Assembly (NCBI RefSeq): GCF_023823125.1
Contig: NZ_CP090949.1
Coordinates: 2,008,001 to 2,072,000, forward strand
From: Erythrobacter aurantius
GTDB taxonomy: Bacteria; Pseudomonadota; Alphaproteobacteria; Sphingomonadales; Sphingomonadaceae
Reading direction: 5' to 3'
Length of the DNA: 64,000 bases
Shown here: positions 45,033-53,798 of the stretch, piece by piece
Layout: every line of letters starts with the position of its first letter
Numbering within the stretch: the first letter of the stretch is position 1
The notes under the pieces: generated by a model
What the model was told of the DNA's origin: nothing
The model's input: the letters and a program-made list of their open reading frames with translations, nothing else
The model's database searches: none
Translations under genes and position numbers: made by a program

Positions 45033-46190
45033 TCATAACACCGGCCGCGCGCGCAGGCGATCCGCGGTCAACTGGTCCACGCTTGTCACGCCCATCAGCC
45101 GCATCGCCCGCTCGATTTCGTCCTTGAGGATGCCCAGCGCGCGTTCGACCCCGTCTTGTCCCGCAGCCGCCAGCGCGTAGAGATACAGCCGCCCGCCAGA
45201 CGCCGCCGTCGCGCCGCTGCACAGCGCCTTGAGCGCGTGCGTGCCGCGCCGCACGCCGCCGTCACAGATGATTTCTATCTGCCCGCCCACCGCATCGACT
45301 ATTTCGGGGAGTTGATCGAACGGCGCGCGGCTGCCGTCCAATTGCCGTCCGCCGTGGTTCGACAGCATGATCGCATCCGCGCCCATTTCCACCGCACGGC
45401 GCGCATCGGCGACGCTCATCACGCCTTTCAACACGAAGGTGCCGCCCCATTGCTGACGGATCGCGGCGGCGGTGTCCCAGTCCATCGAGGTGTCGAGCAT
45501 GGTGTTGAAATATTCCGCGATACTCACCGCCTTGTTCGTCCCCTCGCTGACATGGGTGTCGAGATTGGGCAGGCGGAATTTCTCGCGCAGGACGTAATCC
45601 AGCGTCCAGCGCGGGCGGGTGGCATAGCTCCACACGCTCGCCGGGGTGAAGCGGGGCGGGGTGGTGAAGCCGCTTCTGAGGCAGCGTTCGCGCTTGCCCG
45701 AAACGATCGTGTCCACCGTCAGCGCCAGCGCATCAAAGCCCGCCGCCTGACAGCGTTCGATCATGTGCGTGTTCAGCCCCTTGTCCTTGTGGACGTAGAG
45801 CTGGAACAGCTTTGGCCCACTGGTGAGCGCGGCGATTTCCTCGATACTGCGGGTCGCAAGGCTGGAAATGCCGAACCACAGGCCGAATTTCTCCGCCGCC
45901 TTGGCCACGGCGGTTTCGCCCTGCCAGTGGAAAGCGCGCTGCACCGCAGTGGGTGACAGCATCAGCGGCAATGCCGATTTGCGGCCGAGGATCATGCAGG
46001 AGGTGTCGATCGTCTCCACGCCCGCCAGCACATCGGGCACCAGATCGACGCTGTCATAGGCGGCGGTGTTGCGCGCCTTGGTCAGTTCGTCATCCGCCGC
46101 GCCGTCGATGTAATCGAACACGGGGAAGGGCAGCCGTGCCTTCGCCAGCATGCGGAAATCGTCGATATTGTGGCAATCTGTCAGCCGCAT
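45033..46190 (-). CDS. FMN-dependent alpha-hydroxy-acid dehydrogenase (L-lactate dehydrogenase type)
   Basis: A 385-aa TIM-barrel flavoenzyme that oxidises L-lactate or a related 2-hydroxy acid. MLSPTAVQRAFHWQGE and FQLYVHKDKG mark the FMN-binding half, and LSNHGGRQLDGSRAPFDQLPEI contains the catalytic His and substrate Arg. DGGVRRGTHALKALCSGA is the FMN phosphate site. The ATG at 46190 (MRLTDCHNIDDFR) fits the family N-terminus; the frame is open further to 46346. A plausible promoter (TTTTGG-N17-TATTTT, minus strand) lies about 90-130 bp upstream. Confidence 0.9.
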   Translation of the reverse strand: MRLTDCHNIDDFRMLAKARLPFPVFDYIDGAADDELTKARNTAAYDSVDLVPDVLAGVETIDTSCMILGRKSALPLMLSPTAVQRAFHWQGETAVAKAAEKFGLWFGISSLATRSIEEIAALTSGPKLFQLYVHKDKGLNTHMIERCQAAGFDALALTVDTIVSGKRERCLRSGFTTPPRFTPASVWSYATRPRWTLDYVLREKFRLPNLDTHVSEGTNKAVSIAEYFNTMLDTSMDWDTAAAIRQQWGGTFVLKGVMSVADARRAVEMGADAIMLSNHGGRQLDGSRAPFDQLPEIVDAVGGQIEIICDGGVRRGTHALKALCSGATAASGGRLYLYALAAAGQDGVERALGILKDEIERAMRLMGVTSVDQLTADRLRARPVL

Positions 46191-46343
46191 GAGCCGCCGT
46201 TCCTTTCGCATCCGCCTCTGGCCGATTGGCGATTGCGTGTCGAGAGGCTCGCCGAGGTGAGCGGCTCTGGCTGCAAGGGCGGAAAATATTTTACCATGCC
46301 TGTCACCAAAACCCTCGCGCCCGCGAATGACCTGATGTGGGTT

Positions 46344-46428
46344 CATCCTGCGGCTTGTGACGAAACGGATCGGTTGCCCACCGATCCGGCCTCTGATGAC
46401 CCCCGAACCGATCGAGTATCGCAGGATG
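46344..46428. other. Further stem-loop module upstream of the structured RNA
   Basis: CATCCTGCG (46344-46352) pairs with CGCAGGATG (46420-46428), enclosing a perfect 8-bp hairpin GGATCGGT/ACCGATCC with a 5-nt loop (46367-46387). It abuts the large stem at 46428. It could be the 5' part of the same RNA or, on the minus strand, part of the FMN enzyme gene leader. Confidence 0.4.
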
Positions 46429-46698
46429 GACGCCGCAAGAACGAAACATCAAGGCTTGCGCGTCGGCTGCCTGACAGGCGCGCATTCTTGGGTGTGGCCG
46501 GGGGTGTTCCTCCTAGTCTCCCTGGCCGCACCCATTTTCAGGCAAATGCGGGTGGTCGGGCCTTTCTTGCCCTTGAGCCCGACCATCCGATGATCCGCAA
46601 GGGTCGCAGGTTGAGGGATGCGGCGTCCCGTGATTGCCCGCCCCGACGGTCGCAAATGGATAAAGCCCGCAGGAGAGAGGACCTTCTGCGGGCTTTTT
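46428..46698 (+). ncRNA. Structured RNA candidate, possibly 6S-like
   Basis: The 515-bp gap upstream of the FMN enzyme gene has no convincing CDS but nested stems. GGACGCCGCA (46428-46437) pairs with TGCGGCGTCC (46619-46628), and CTTGCG (46455-46460) with CGCAAG (46596-46601). A 14-bp hairpin (46490-46503/46520-46533) and a 13-bp hairpin (about 46549-46561/46577-46589) lie inside. A terminator with TTTTTCTT closes it on the plus strand. Short stretches recall E. coli 6S RNA from memory: AGTCTCCCTGGCCG then ATTTTCA (46515-46540), AAGGGT (46599) and TGCGGCG (46619). Identity, ends and strand are uncertain. Confidence 0.5.
46662..46698. terminator. Bidirectional terminator after the ilv operon
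   Basis: AAAGCCCGCAG (46662-46672) pairs with CTGCGGGCTTT (46686-46696). On the plus strand a TTTTTCTT run follows; on the minus strand it is preceded by A's and followed by TTTAT. It lies 9 bp after the stop of the minus-strand DUF4329 gene, so it can end both the ilv operon and a plus-strand RNA. Confidence 0.8.
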
Positions 46699-46705
46699 CT
46701 TGCCT

Positions 46706-47305
46706 TCAGCAGCCCGAACGCGGCGTGGTGAAACGCTGTTTCAGCGAACTGACCGAATAGCTCGGCTCGATCCTGTCGGAAGGGCAGGGGACGTAATTCG
46801 GATCCTGCGTCAGGCATCCCGGCCCGCACACCATCCGCGCAGCCGCGGCTTCATGGTCGATATGCCACAACCTGCCGCCGGGGGTGGAGATGTATCCGTC
46901 CATCCCGGTTGCGATGTCGCTTTCGATATCGATCAGCGACGGCACTTCGCCATCATACTGCGGGCTGTGGCGCCCGTGGGTGTGGAAGCTGGCGACGGGA
47001 ACCATGCCCGGTTCGTCGAAATAGGAGATGTCGCAGCTGGCTTCGTCCCCGTCGGTGGGGCGCGACACGCCCAGTTCTCCATCGGAGGTTTCGAAGATGA
47101 TCCCGCACAATTCGCGGTCGCTGGCAAAGCTTTCGGCTTGCAATGCGTCAAGCTGCTGGCGGGCGAAGGCTTCGACCTGTGATTGCGGCAGGACGGGTTG
47201 CAGCGCGTCGGTGCCTTTGACGTTCATGTAGGCGCGCGCGATGATCACGACAAAGGCGACCGCGCAGATCGCGTAGAGGATGCGGGTGGAGCGACCTTCG
47301 AACAT
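46706..47305 (-). CDS. DUF4329-like membrane-anchored protein
   Basis: A 199-aa protein with one N-terminal hydrophobic segment (about residues 9-28) and an extracytoplasmic domain. The segment CGIIFETSDGELGVS, followed by VASFHTHGRHSPQYDGEVPS and DIESDIATGMDGYISTPGG, matches the DUF4329 pattern; its HTHG plus later S and D recall JAMM-type metalloprotease residues, though catalytic activity is unproven. The ATG at 47305 lies 17 bp after the ilvC stop, and a terminator follows the gene, so it looks like the last gene of the ilvB-ilvN-ilvC operon. Confidence 0.8.
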   Translation of the reverse strand: MFEGRSTRILYAICAVAFVVIIARAYMNVKGTDALQPVLPQSQVEAFARQQLDALQAESFASDRELCGIIFETSDGELGVSRPTDGDEASCDISYFDEPGMVPVASFHTHGRHSPQYDGEVPSLIDIESDIATGMDGYISTPGGRLWHIDHEAAAARMVCGPGCLTQDPNYVPCPSDRIEPSYSVSSLKQRFTTPRSGC

Positions 47306-47322
47306 CGCTCCACCCGATGCCC

Positions 47323-48384
<1,062 letters not shown>

Positions 48385-48900
48385 TCAGGCTTCTGACAGG
48401 CCGCGCAGCATGCCGACGACGCCGGAACGACCCACGCTGACAAGGCCAAGCTCGCGCATCAGGGCGATGAAGCTGTCGATCTTGTCGGGCGCTCCGGTAA
48501 GTTCGAAGACGAAGCTTTGCGTGGTGGTGTCGACCACCTTGGCGCGGAACAGTTCGGCGATGCGCAGAGCCTCGACGCGCTTGTCGCCGGTTCCTGCCAC
48601 CTTGATCAGCGCCAGCTCGCGTTCGACATGCGGGCCGGCGGTGGTGAGATCGGTGACCTTGTGCACCGGCACAAGCCGTTCAAGCTGCGCCTCGATCTGG
48701 TCGATCACGGCGGGCGGGCCGTTGGTGACGATGGTGATCCGGCTGACGGCGTGGTCTTCGGTGATGTCGGCCACGGTCAGGCTGTCGATGTTATAGCCGC
48801 GTGCGGTGAACAGGCCGGTGATCTTGGCAAGAATCCCCGGCTCGTTGTCGACCATCACGGTCAGCACGTGGCGTTCGCTTTCGGCGCTCTTAATTTTCAT
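48385..48900 (-). CDS. ilvN: Acetolactate synthase small (regulatory) subunit
   Basis: A 171-aa regulatory subunit carrying the valine-binding ACT domain at the N-terminus (RHVLTVMVDNEPGILAKITGLFTARGYNIDSL, read in two parts) and a C-terminal activation domain (LVPVHKVTDLT onward). It lifts activity of IlvB and confers valine feedback. The ATG at 48900 fits the family start; the frame is open to 48993. It lies 40 bp downstream of ilvB. Confidence 0.96.
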   Translation of the reverse strand: MKIKSAESERHVLTVMVDNEPGILAKITGLFTARGYNIDSLTVADITEDHAVSRITIVTNGPPAVIDQIEAQLERLVPVHKVTDLTTAGPHVERELALIKVAGTGDKRVEALRIAELFRAKVVDTTTQSFVFELTGAPDKIDSFIALMRELGLVSVGRSGVVGMLRGLSEA

Positions 48901-48940
48901 GTGTCGGATTATCCCTTGCGCGCGGCCATGCGGCCGCCCC

Positions 48941-50695
48941 TTAAACCAGCGCCTTCGCTTCGTCGTCCATGGTGCCGCCGTGGGCGTCGCCATACAGCAG
49001 CATGTCGGTGTGCGCCGCGCCTGACGGGATCATCGGCAGGCAGTTGGCGTCCTTGGCAACGCAGCAATCGACGATGACGGGGCCGTCGTGATCGATCATC
49101 CGCTGGATCCCTGCGTCGAGGTCTTCCTCGCGCTCAATCCTTATGCCCTTCCAGCCATAGGCCTCCGCCAGCTTCACGAAATCGGGCAGGCTGTCGGAAT
49201 AGCTGTTCGAATAGCGGCTTTCATAGGTCAGTTCCTGCCACTGGCGGACCATGCCCATGTATTCGTTGTTCAGGATGAAAATCTTGACCGGCAGGCGGTA
49301 CTGCGACGCGGTACCAAGTTCCTGGATGTTCATTTGAATGCTGGCTTCGCCCGCAATGTCGATCACCAGCGCGTCCGGATGGCCAAGTTGCGCGCCGATA
49401 GCGGCAGGCAGGCCGTAGCCCATCGTCCCGAGCCCGCCCGAGGTGAGCCATTTGTTGGGATCTTCGAACCCGAAATACTGCGCCGCCCACATCTGGTGCT
49501 GGCCGACTTCGGTGGTGATGATCGGCTTGCGCTTGTGCGTGAGCGCGTAGAGCCGCTCCACCGCCTTTTGCGGCATGATCGCGTTGGGCTCTTTCTTCGA
49601 CCTTTCGGGATAGGCGAGGCATTCCCGCGCGCGCCAGCCGGCGATCCGTGCCTTCCATTCGCCCATGTCCTGCGCCTTGCGGCTGCCCCATGCGGTGATC
49701 AGCTGTTCCAGCACGGTCGCGCAATCGCCGACAATGCCGAGGTCGACAGGCACGTTCTTGTTGATCGAGCTGCGATCGATGTCGATGTGGATTTTCTTGC
49801 TGTCAGGCGAAAACGCATCGAGCCTGCCGGTCACCCGGTCATCAAAGCGGGCGCCGATGCAGACCATCACATCGCATTTGTTCATCGCCATGTTGGCTTC
49901 GTAGGTGCCGTGCATCCCCAGCATGCCGAGCCAGTCGGGATGAGTGGAGGGGAAAGCGCCAAGGCCCATCAGCGTCGATGTCACGGGCGCGCCCGTCATA
50001 TCCTGAAACGCGCGCAGCAGGCGGCTTGCCTCCGGCCCGGAATTGATCACCCCGCCGCCGGTGTAGAGGATCGGGCGTTCGGCGCTGGCGATCATCTCGA
50101 CCGCTTCGGCCACCTGTTCCGCCGGGGCGACCATCTGCGGCGCATAGCGATGCGATCCGGGTGCGACGACGGCGTGGCTTTTGGACGGGACGGCGATCTG
50201 CACGTCCTTGGGAATGTCGATCACGACCGGGCCGGGGCGGCCGGTGGTGGCGATGCGGAACGCTTCCTGCACCGTCGCGACCAGATCGGCGGGGTCTTTC
50301 ACCAGATAGTTGTGCTTGGTGCAGTGGCGGGTGATGCCGACCGTGTCGGCTTCCTGAAACGCGTCAGTCCCGATCAGCGCGGTGGGCACCTGTCCGGTGA
50401 TGACGACCATCGGAATGGAATCGAGGAAGGCATCGGCAATGCCGGTGACGGCATTGGTCGCGCCCGGACCTGAAGTCACCAGCACCACGCCCGGCTTGCC
50501 GGTGGCGCGTGCATATCCTTCGGCAGCGTGCGCCGCGCCTGCTTCATGGCGGACGAGGATGTGCCGGATGCGTTCATCGCCGAACAGCTCGTCATAGATG
50601 GGCAGCACCGCACCGCCGGGATAGCCGAACACATATTCGACCCCCTGTTCGATCAGGCATTCCATCAACAAGGCGGCCCCAGAGCGCTTCGCCAC
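48941..50695 (-). CDS. ilvB: Acetolactate synthase large (catalytic) subunit
   Basis: A 584-aa ThDP enzyme making acetolactate or acetohydroxybutyrate. The GTG start has AGGAG seven bases upstream. The catalytic Glu51 is in [12 protein letters not shown], the FAD/central domain has [11 protein letters not shown], and the ThDP motif runs from about residue 448 to NN at 476-477. The usual GDG of that motif is GEA here (Glu450). It is the first structural gene after the leader peptide and attenuator at 50714-50813. Confidence 0.97.
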   Translation of the reverse strand: MAKRSGAALLMECLIEQGVEYVFGYPGGAVLPIYDELFGDERIRHILVRHEAGAAHAAEGYARATGKPGVVLVTSGPGATNAVTGIADAFLDSIPMVVITGQVPTALIGTDAFQEADTVGITRHCTKHNYLVKDPADLVATVQEAFRIATTGRPGPVVIDIPKDVQIAVPSKSHAVVAPGSHRYAPQMVAPAEQVAEAVEMIASAERPILYTGGGVINSGPEASRLLRAFQDMTGAPVTSTLMGLGAFPSTHPDWLGMLGMHGTYEANMAMNKCDVMVCIGARFDDRVTGRLDAFSPDSKKIHIDIDRSSINKNVPVDLGIVGDCATVLEQLITAWGSRKAQDMGEWKARIAGWRARECLAYPERSKKEPNAIMPQKAVERLYALTHKRKPIITTEVGQHQMWAAQYFGFEDPNKWLTSGGLGTMGYGLPAAIGAQLGHPDALVIDIAGEASIQMNIQELGTASQYRLPVKIFILNNEYMGMVRQWQELTYESRYSNSYSDSLPDFVKLAEAYGWKGIRIEREEDLDAGIQRMIDHDGPVIVDCCVAKDANCLPMIPSGAAHTDMLLYGDAHGGTMDDEAKALV

Positions 50696-50713
50696 TTTAT
50701 TCTCCTACCTATG

Positions 50714-50747
50714 AAAACGGCCCGAGGCGGAAGTTCGCATCGGGCCG
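50714..50747 (-). terminator. Attenuator terminator before ilvB
   Basis: On the minus strand CGGCCCGA (50747-50740) pairs with TCGGGCCG (50725-50718), followed by TTTT. It lies 30 bp after the leader peptide stop and 18 bp before ilvB. A CGGGC overlapping the leader stop can pair with GCCCG of the 5' arm, giving a competing antiterminator. Confidence 0.85.
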
Positions 50748-50777
50748 GTCCGGAAATTCACTGTCGCAAACCCCGAG

Positions 50778-50813
50778 TCAGCCCGTTTCCCGTACAAGAA
50801 TGACAATGAGCAT
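50778..50813 (-). CDS. ilv leader peptide (MLIVILVRETG)
   Basis: An 11-codon frame (ATG CTC ATT GTC ATT CTT GTA, then CGG GAA ACG GGC and TGA) has Leu, Ile, Val, Ile, Leu, Val as residues 2-7. That is exactly the set of amino acids made by the downstream ilvB-ilvN-ilvC genes, and a strong terminator follows. Ribosome stalling on these codons when charged tRNAs are scarce would favour the antiterminator and transcription into ilvB. The fit of codons, spacing and terminator makes this a confident assignment from sequence alone. Confidence 0.88.
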   Translation of the reverse strand: MLIVILVRETG

Positions 50814-50905
50814 GACTTGAGTAACCTTCGCCTTCGTTTGTTTCCCGGTTCATACCGGTGTTTGATGACAGAGCCAAGCGACCCGAAGGGCCCTGTCTTG
50901 CACCC

Positions 50906-50934
50906 CCGCTAGATGGCAGAATCTAACGCGTCAA
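50906..50934 (-). promoter_or_regulatory. Candidate promoter of the ilv operon
   Basis: On the minus strand TTGACG (50934-50929) is followed after 17 bp by TAGCGG (50911-50906), just after the miaA stop. The -35 element is good and the -10 is weak. It would give a leader of about 200 nt including the leader peptide. Confidence 0.35.
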
Positions 50935-50937
50935 CCA

Positions 50938-51876
50938 TTAATCTTGTAATAATGATGCGAAAATTGCCTCAACGTCGATATTTTGCGATTCAACTCGCGG
51001 CCAATCGTCCGGGCACTGGTTGCGCAGCCAGGTGAACTGGCGCTTCGCATATTGCCGCGTTGCCTGCGAACCGGCGGCGATGGCTTCTTCCCTGGTGCAT
51101 TCGCCGCGCACCAAGGCCGCCACCTCGGCCACGCCGATGGCGCGCATCACCGGAAGATCGGGCGAAAGATCGCGCGCCAGCAGGGTTTCGACTTCTTCCA
51201 ACGCCCCGGCCTCGATCATCTGCGCAAACCGCTGGTCGCAGCGATCATAGACCCACTGGCGTTCGGGCATCAGCACCAGCGGGTGCAGCGTCACTTCCTC
51301 CCCGATCCCGCCGGTTTTGGCCTGTTGCCAGTCGCCCAGCGTCACCCCTGTCGAACGCTTCACCTCCAGCGCGCGCGAAATGCGCTGGCTGTCGCCCGGA
51401 TCGAGCGCGGCGGCGCGCAAGGGGTCTTCGATCATCAGCGCGGCATAGGCGGCTTGCGTCGACATCGCGCGAACCACTTCGCGGACTTCGGGCTCTATTT
51501 CGGGGATGGGGGCGATGCCTTCGATCAGCACCTTGAGATACATGCCCGTGCCGCCGACCAGGATCGGCACCGCGCCATTGGCATGGCAATCGGCAATTTC
51601 ATCCTTGGCCCGCACGGCCCATGCCGCGGCCGAACAGGCCTCCGCGCCGTCCCAGGTCCCGAACAGGCGGTGTTCGATCCCCGCCATTTCCTCCTCGGTC
51701 GGGCGGGCGGAAAGCACTTGCAGATCGGCATAGACCTGCGCGCTGTCGGCGTTAATCACCACGCCGGTTTGTCCGCGCTTTGCCAGCGCCTGTGCCAGCT
51801 TTACCGCAATCGCGCTCTTGCCGCTGGCTGTCGGCCCTGCAATGAGCGCGACAGGCGGCGCACTGGTCGTCTTCAT
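50938..51876 (-). CDS. miaA: tRNA dimethylallyltransferase MiaA
   Basis: MiaA adds a dimethylallyl group to A37 of tRNAs reading UNN codons. The 312-aa product has the P-loop VALIAGPTASGKSAIAVKL, the DSAQVY motif, the DPGDSQRISRALEV segment and the C-terminal YAKRQFTWLRNQ. The ATG at 51876 has AAGGA seven bases upstream; longer in-frame starts at 51897 and 51942 are less likely. Its translation start region overlaps that of the divergent serB gene. Confidence 0.95.
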   Translation of the reverse strand: MKTTSAPPVALIAGPTASGKSAIAVKLAQALAKRGQTGVVINADSAQVYADLQVLSARPTEEEMAGIEHRLFGTWDGAEACSAAAWAVRAKDEIADCHANGAVPILVGGTGMYLKVLIEGIAPIPEIEPEVREVVRAMSTQAAYAALMIEDPLRAAALDPGDSQRISRALEVKRSTGVTLGDWQQAKTGGIGEEVTLHPLVLMPERQWVYDRCDQRFAQMIEAGALEEVETLLARDLSPDLPVMRAIGVAEVAALVRGECTREEAIAAGSQATRQYAKRQFTWLRNQCPDDWPRVESQNIDVEAIFASLLQD

Positions 51877-51889
51877 GGGAGATTCCTTG

Positions 51890-52792
51890 GTGCTCATCGC
51901 GCGGCTGATAGCAGACAATGACGATTGGGAAACACGCCTCAATCAGATGAGGGCAACGCTGGAGCAAAGTCTGGTGGGCAGCACCGTCGATCGGGCGCTG
52001 CAATCGGTGGAGCGATTGCCTTTGTCCGAGCCTGTGCTGGAGCTGCAATTCGACCTTGACGAGCCCGAGGCGGTCCACGGCTTTATCGAGGTGCATTTCG
52101 GCCCGTGCGACACTCTGCTGGCATCCGCGCCAATCACTGTGCCGCAACTGTTCGTATCCGACATGGATTCCACCATGATCGGGCAGGAATGCATCGACGA
52201 GCTGGCCGACTATGCAGGGATCAAGGACCGCATTGCCGAGATAACCGAACGCGCGATGCAGGGCGAACTCGATTTTCAAAGCGCGCTGACCGAACGTGTC
52301 GCGCTGCTTGGCGGGCTGGACGAAGGCGCGATTGCGCAATGTCTGGCAGAGCGGATCACGCCCACGCCGGGCGCAAAGGTATTAAGTGAGACACTGAAGG
52401 CGCATGGTTGTCGCAATGTGCTGGTGACGGGCGGTTTCCATCATTTCGCTGATCCGGTCGCGGAGATGCTGGGGTTTGATCGGGTGGTGGGCAATCGCCT
52501 TGCCGTGGAAGGGGGCAAGCTGACCGGCACGCTTGACGGGCCGATTTCGGATGCAAGCACCAAGCTAGCCGTTTTGCAGGAAGAGGCGGCATTGCTGGGT
52601 GAGGGCGCAGGTGTGCTGGCCAGCGGTGATGGTGCCAATGACATTCCGATGATCGAGGCGGCGACTTATGGCTTTGCCTATCGCGCCAAGCCCAAGGCAC
52701 GGTCTGCGGCGAACGGGCGGATCGACCGGGGCGATCTCACCGCGATTCTTTCGCTGCTGGGTATCTCGCGCAAGGATTGGGCCGGGTTGTGA
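51890..52792 (+). CDS. serB: Phosphoserine phosphatase SerB
   Basis: SerB removes phosphate from phosphoserine in the last step of serine synthesis. The 300-aa product has an N-terminal ACT-like part and a HAD domain. The nucleophile motif is FVSDMDSTMIGQECIDELAD, the second motif VLVTGGFHHFAD, and the acidic motif VLASGDGANDIPMI. The start is uncertain: a GTG at 51890 with GGGAGA eight bases before it fits the family (VLIARLIAD), while an ATG at 51875 would overlap the miaA start codon in CATG. Confidence 0.94.
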   Translation: MLIARLIADNDDWETRLNQMRATLEQSLVGSTVDRALQSVERLPLSEPVLELQFDLDEPEAVHGFIEVHFGPCDTLLASAPITVPQLFVSDMDSTMIGQECIDELADYAGIKDRIAEITERAMQGELDFQSALTERVALLGGLDEGAIAQCLAERITPTPGAKVLSETLKAHGCRNVLVTGGFHHFADPVAEMLGFDRVVGNRLAVEGGKLTGTLDGPISDASTKLAVLQEEAALLGEGAGVLASGDGANDIPMIEAATYGFAYRAKPKARSAANGRIDRGDLTAILSLLGISRKDWAGL

Positions 52793-52846
52793 CAAGCTTG
52801 CGGTGAATTGACGGAAAATGGGTTTTGATTTTTGAACCCAAGGGTG

Positions 52847-52868
52847 TTATTTACACAAATGTAAGTAA
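52847..52868. promoter_or_regulatory. Palindromic operator-like site upstream of first coq4
   Basis: A 22-bp palindrome of the form TTATTTACA-CAAA-TGTAAGTAA (half-sites TTAyTTACA and TGTAArTAA, 8 of 9 complementary positions per half) lies 54 bp before the coq4 start. The size and symmetry suit a TetR-type dimer. A related site precedes the second coq4. Confidence 0.6.
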
Positions 52869-52922
52869 GTGATGCTATCGCGTCGCGATCCGTTTCCATC
52901 GCACAAGAGGCCTTGCCCCGAA

Positions 52923-53756
52923 ATGTCATCCGCTGCCGATTATTCCGCCCTGTTCGCCGCTGACGGCACTGTTCTGCGCCATCCCGACCGGCCTGAACCG
53001 CGCTATTCGCTGACGCGTGCGGTCAAGAATTTCCGACTGCTGATGAAGGACAAGGAAGATACCAGCCTTGTCTTCAAGATCTATGAATCGCTCCCTTCGA
53101 ACGATTTTCTGCCGCGGGTGAAGGAGCTGGCGCTGTCCGAGCGCGGCGAATTCCTGCGCAGCAGCGAACCGAGCCTGCCCGAAATCCTCGACGATCACGC
53201 AGAACTGCGCAAGACGCCCAAGGGTAGTCTGGCCCATGCCTATTGCGACTTCATGGAAACCGAAGGTCTTTCGGCTGCCGGCCTGGTGGCCGAAGCGGAA
53301 AAGCTGGGCCGTCCGAAATACAATGATCTGGTTCAGTGGTTTGCCGAGCGTTCGCGCGACACGCATGATCTGTTCCATGTGCTGACCGGCTATGGCCGCG
53401 ATGCTCTGGGCGAACAATGCGTGCTGCTGTTCACGCACGGCCAGTCGCCCGCGCACGGGCATCTGCTGATCGGCTATGCCGGCGCGCTCAATATCAAAAT
53501 GCAGGTTAAGGGCAGCAAGGCACCCGTGATGGGCGCGGTCAATCAGGCCAAGCGCACCGGCAAGGGCGCACCACGCCTGATCGAACAGCCGATCCGCGAA
53601 CTGCTGAAGCAGCCGATCGAAAGCGTGCGAGCTGCGCTCAACATCCCAGAACCGAGCGTTTACCGCGAATGTCACCGGGTGTGGCGTTCGGAAGGGATCG
53701 ACCCTTACAACCTGCTCGCCAGCGAAAACGAAGGCGGCGAACCGCTCGCGGCGTAA
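52923..53756 (+). CDS. Coq4-family ubiquinone biosynthesis protein, paralog 1
   Basis: A 277-aa Coq4-family protein. In eukaryotes Coq4 organises the ubiquinone-synthesis complex and in some bacteria it acts in ring modification. The metal-binding motif is HDLFHVLTGYGRDALGEQ (HDxxH with further acidic residues), within the helical core. The start at 52923 (MSSAADYSALF) is chosen over an open frame from 52869. It shares clear sequence with paralog 2 at 54543 (SRDTHDLFHVLTGYGRDALGE in both, or nearly). The two flank a nitroreductase gene. Confidence 0.9.
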   Translation: MSSAADYSALFAADGTVLRHPDRPEPRYSLTRAVKNFRLLMKDKEDTSLVFKIYESLPSNDFLPRVKELALSERGEFLRSSEPSLPEILDDHAELRKTPKGSLAHAYCDFMETEGLSAAGLVAEAEKLGRPKYNDLVQWFAERSRDTHDLFHVLTGYGRDALGEQCVLLFTHGQSPAHGHLLIGYAGALNIKMQVKGSKAPVMGAVNQAKRTGKGAPRLIEQPIRELLKQPIESVRAALNIPEPSVYRECHRVWRSEGIDPYNLLASENEGGEPLAA

Positions 53757-53757
53757 A

Positions 53758-53798
53758 CCGTTTCAGAGCCAGCTTGAAATCTGGCTCAACGGCTTTTT
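53758..53798. terminator. Terminator between coq4 paralog 1 and nitroreductase
   Basis: CCGTT (53758-53762) pairs with AACGG (53788-53792) and GAGCCAG (53766-53772) with CTGGCTC (53781-53787), with a 3-nt bulge; CTTTTT follows on the plus strand. The end of the convergent nitroreductase gene lies inside the stem. Confidence 0.75.

Noticed and set aside
46392..46446. Hammerhead-like CTGATGA followed by GAAAC
   Set aside because: The sequence between them does not form the required stem II and no cleavage-site stem is present.
46170..46760. 196-aa open frame on the plus strand upstream of the FMN enzyme gene
   Set aside because: It is rich in Arg, Pro and Asp with no recognisable motif, overlaps strong RNA stems and a terminator, and has no good ribosome-binding site; chance openness in GC-rich DNA is more likely.
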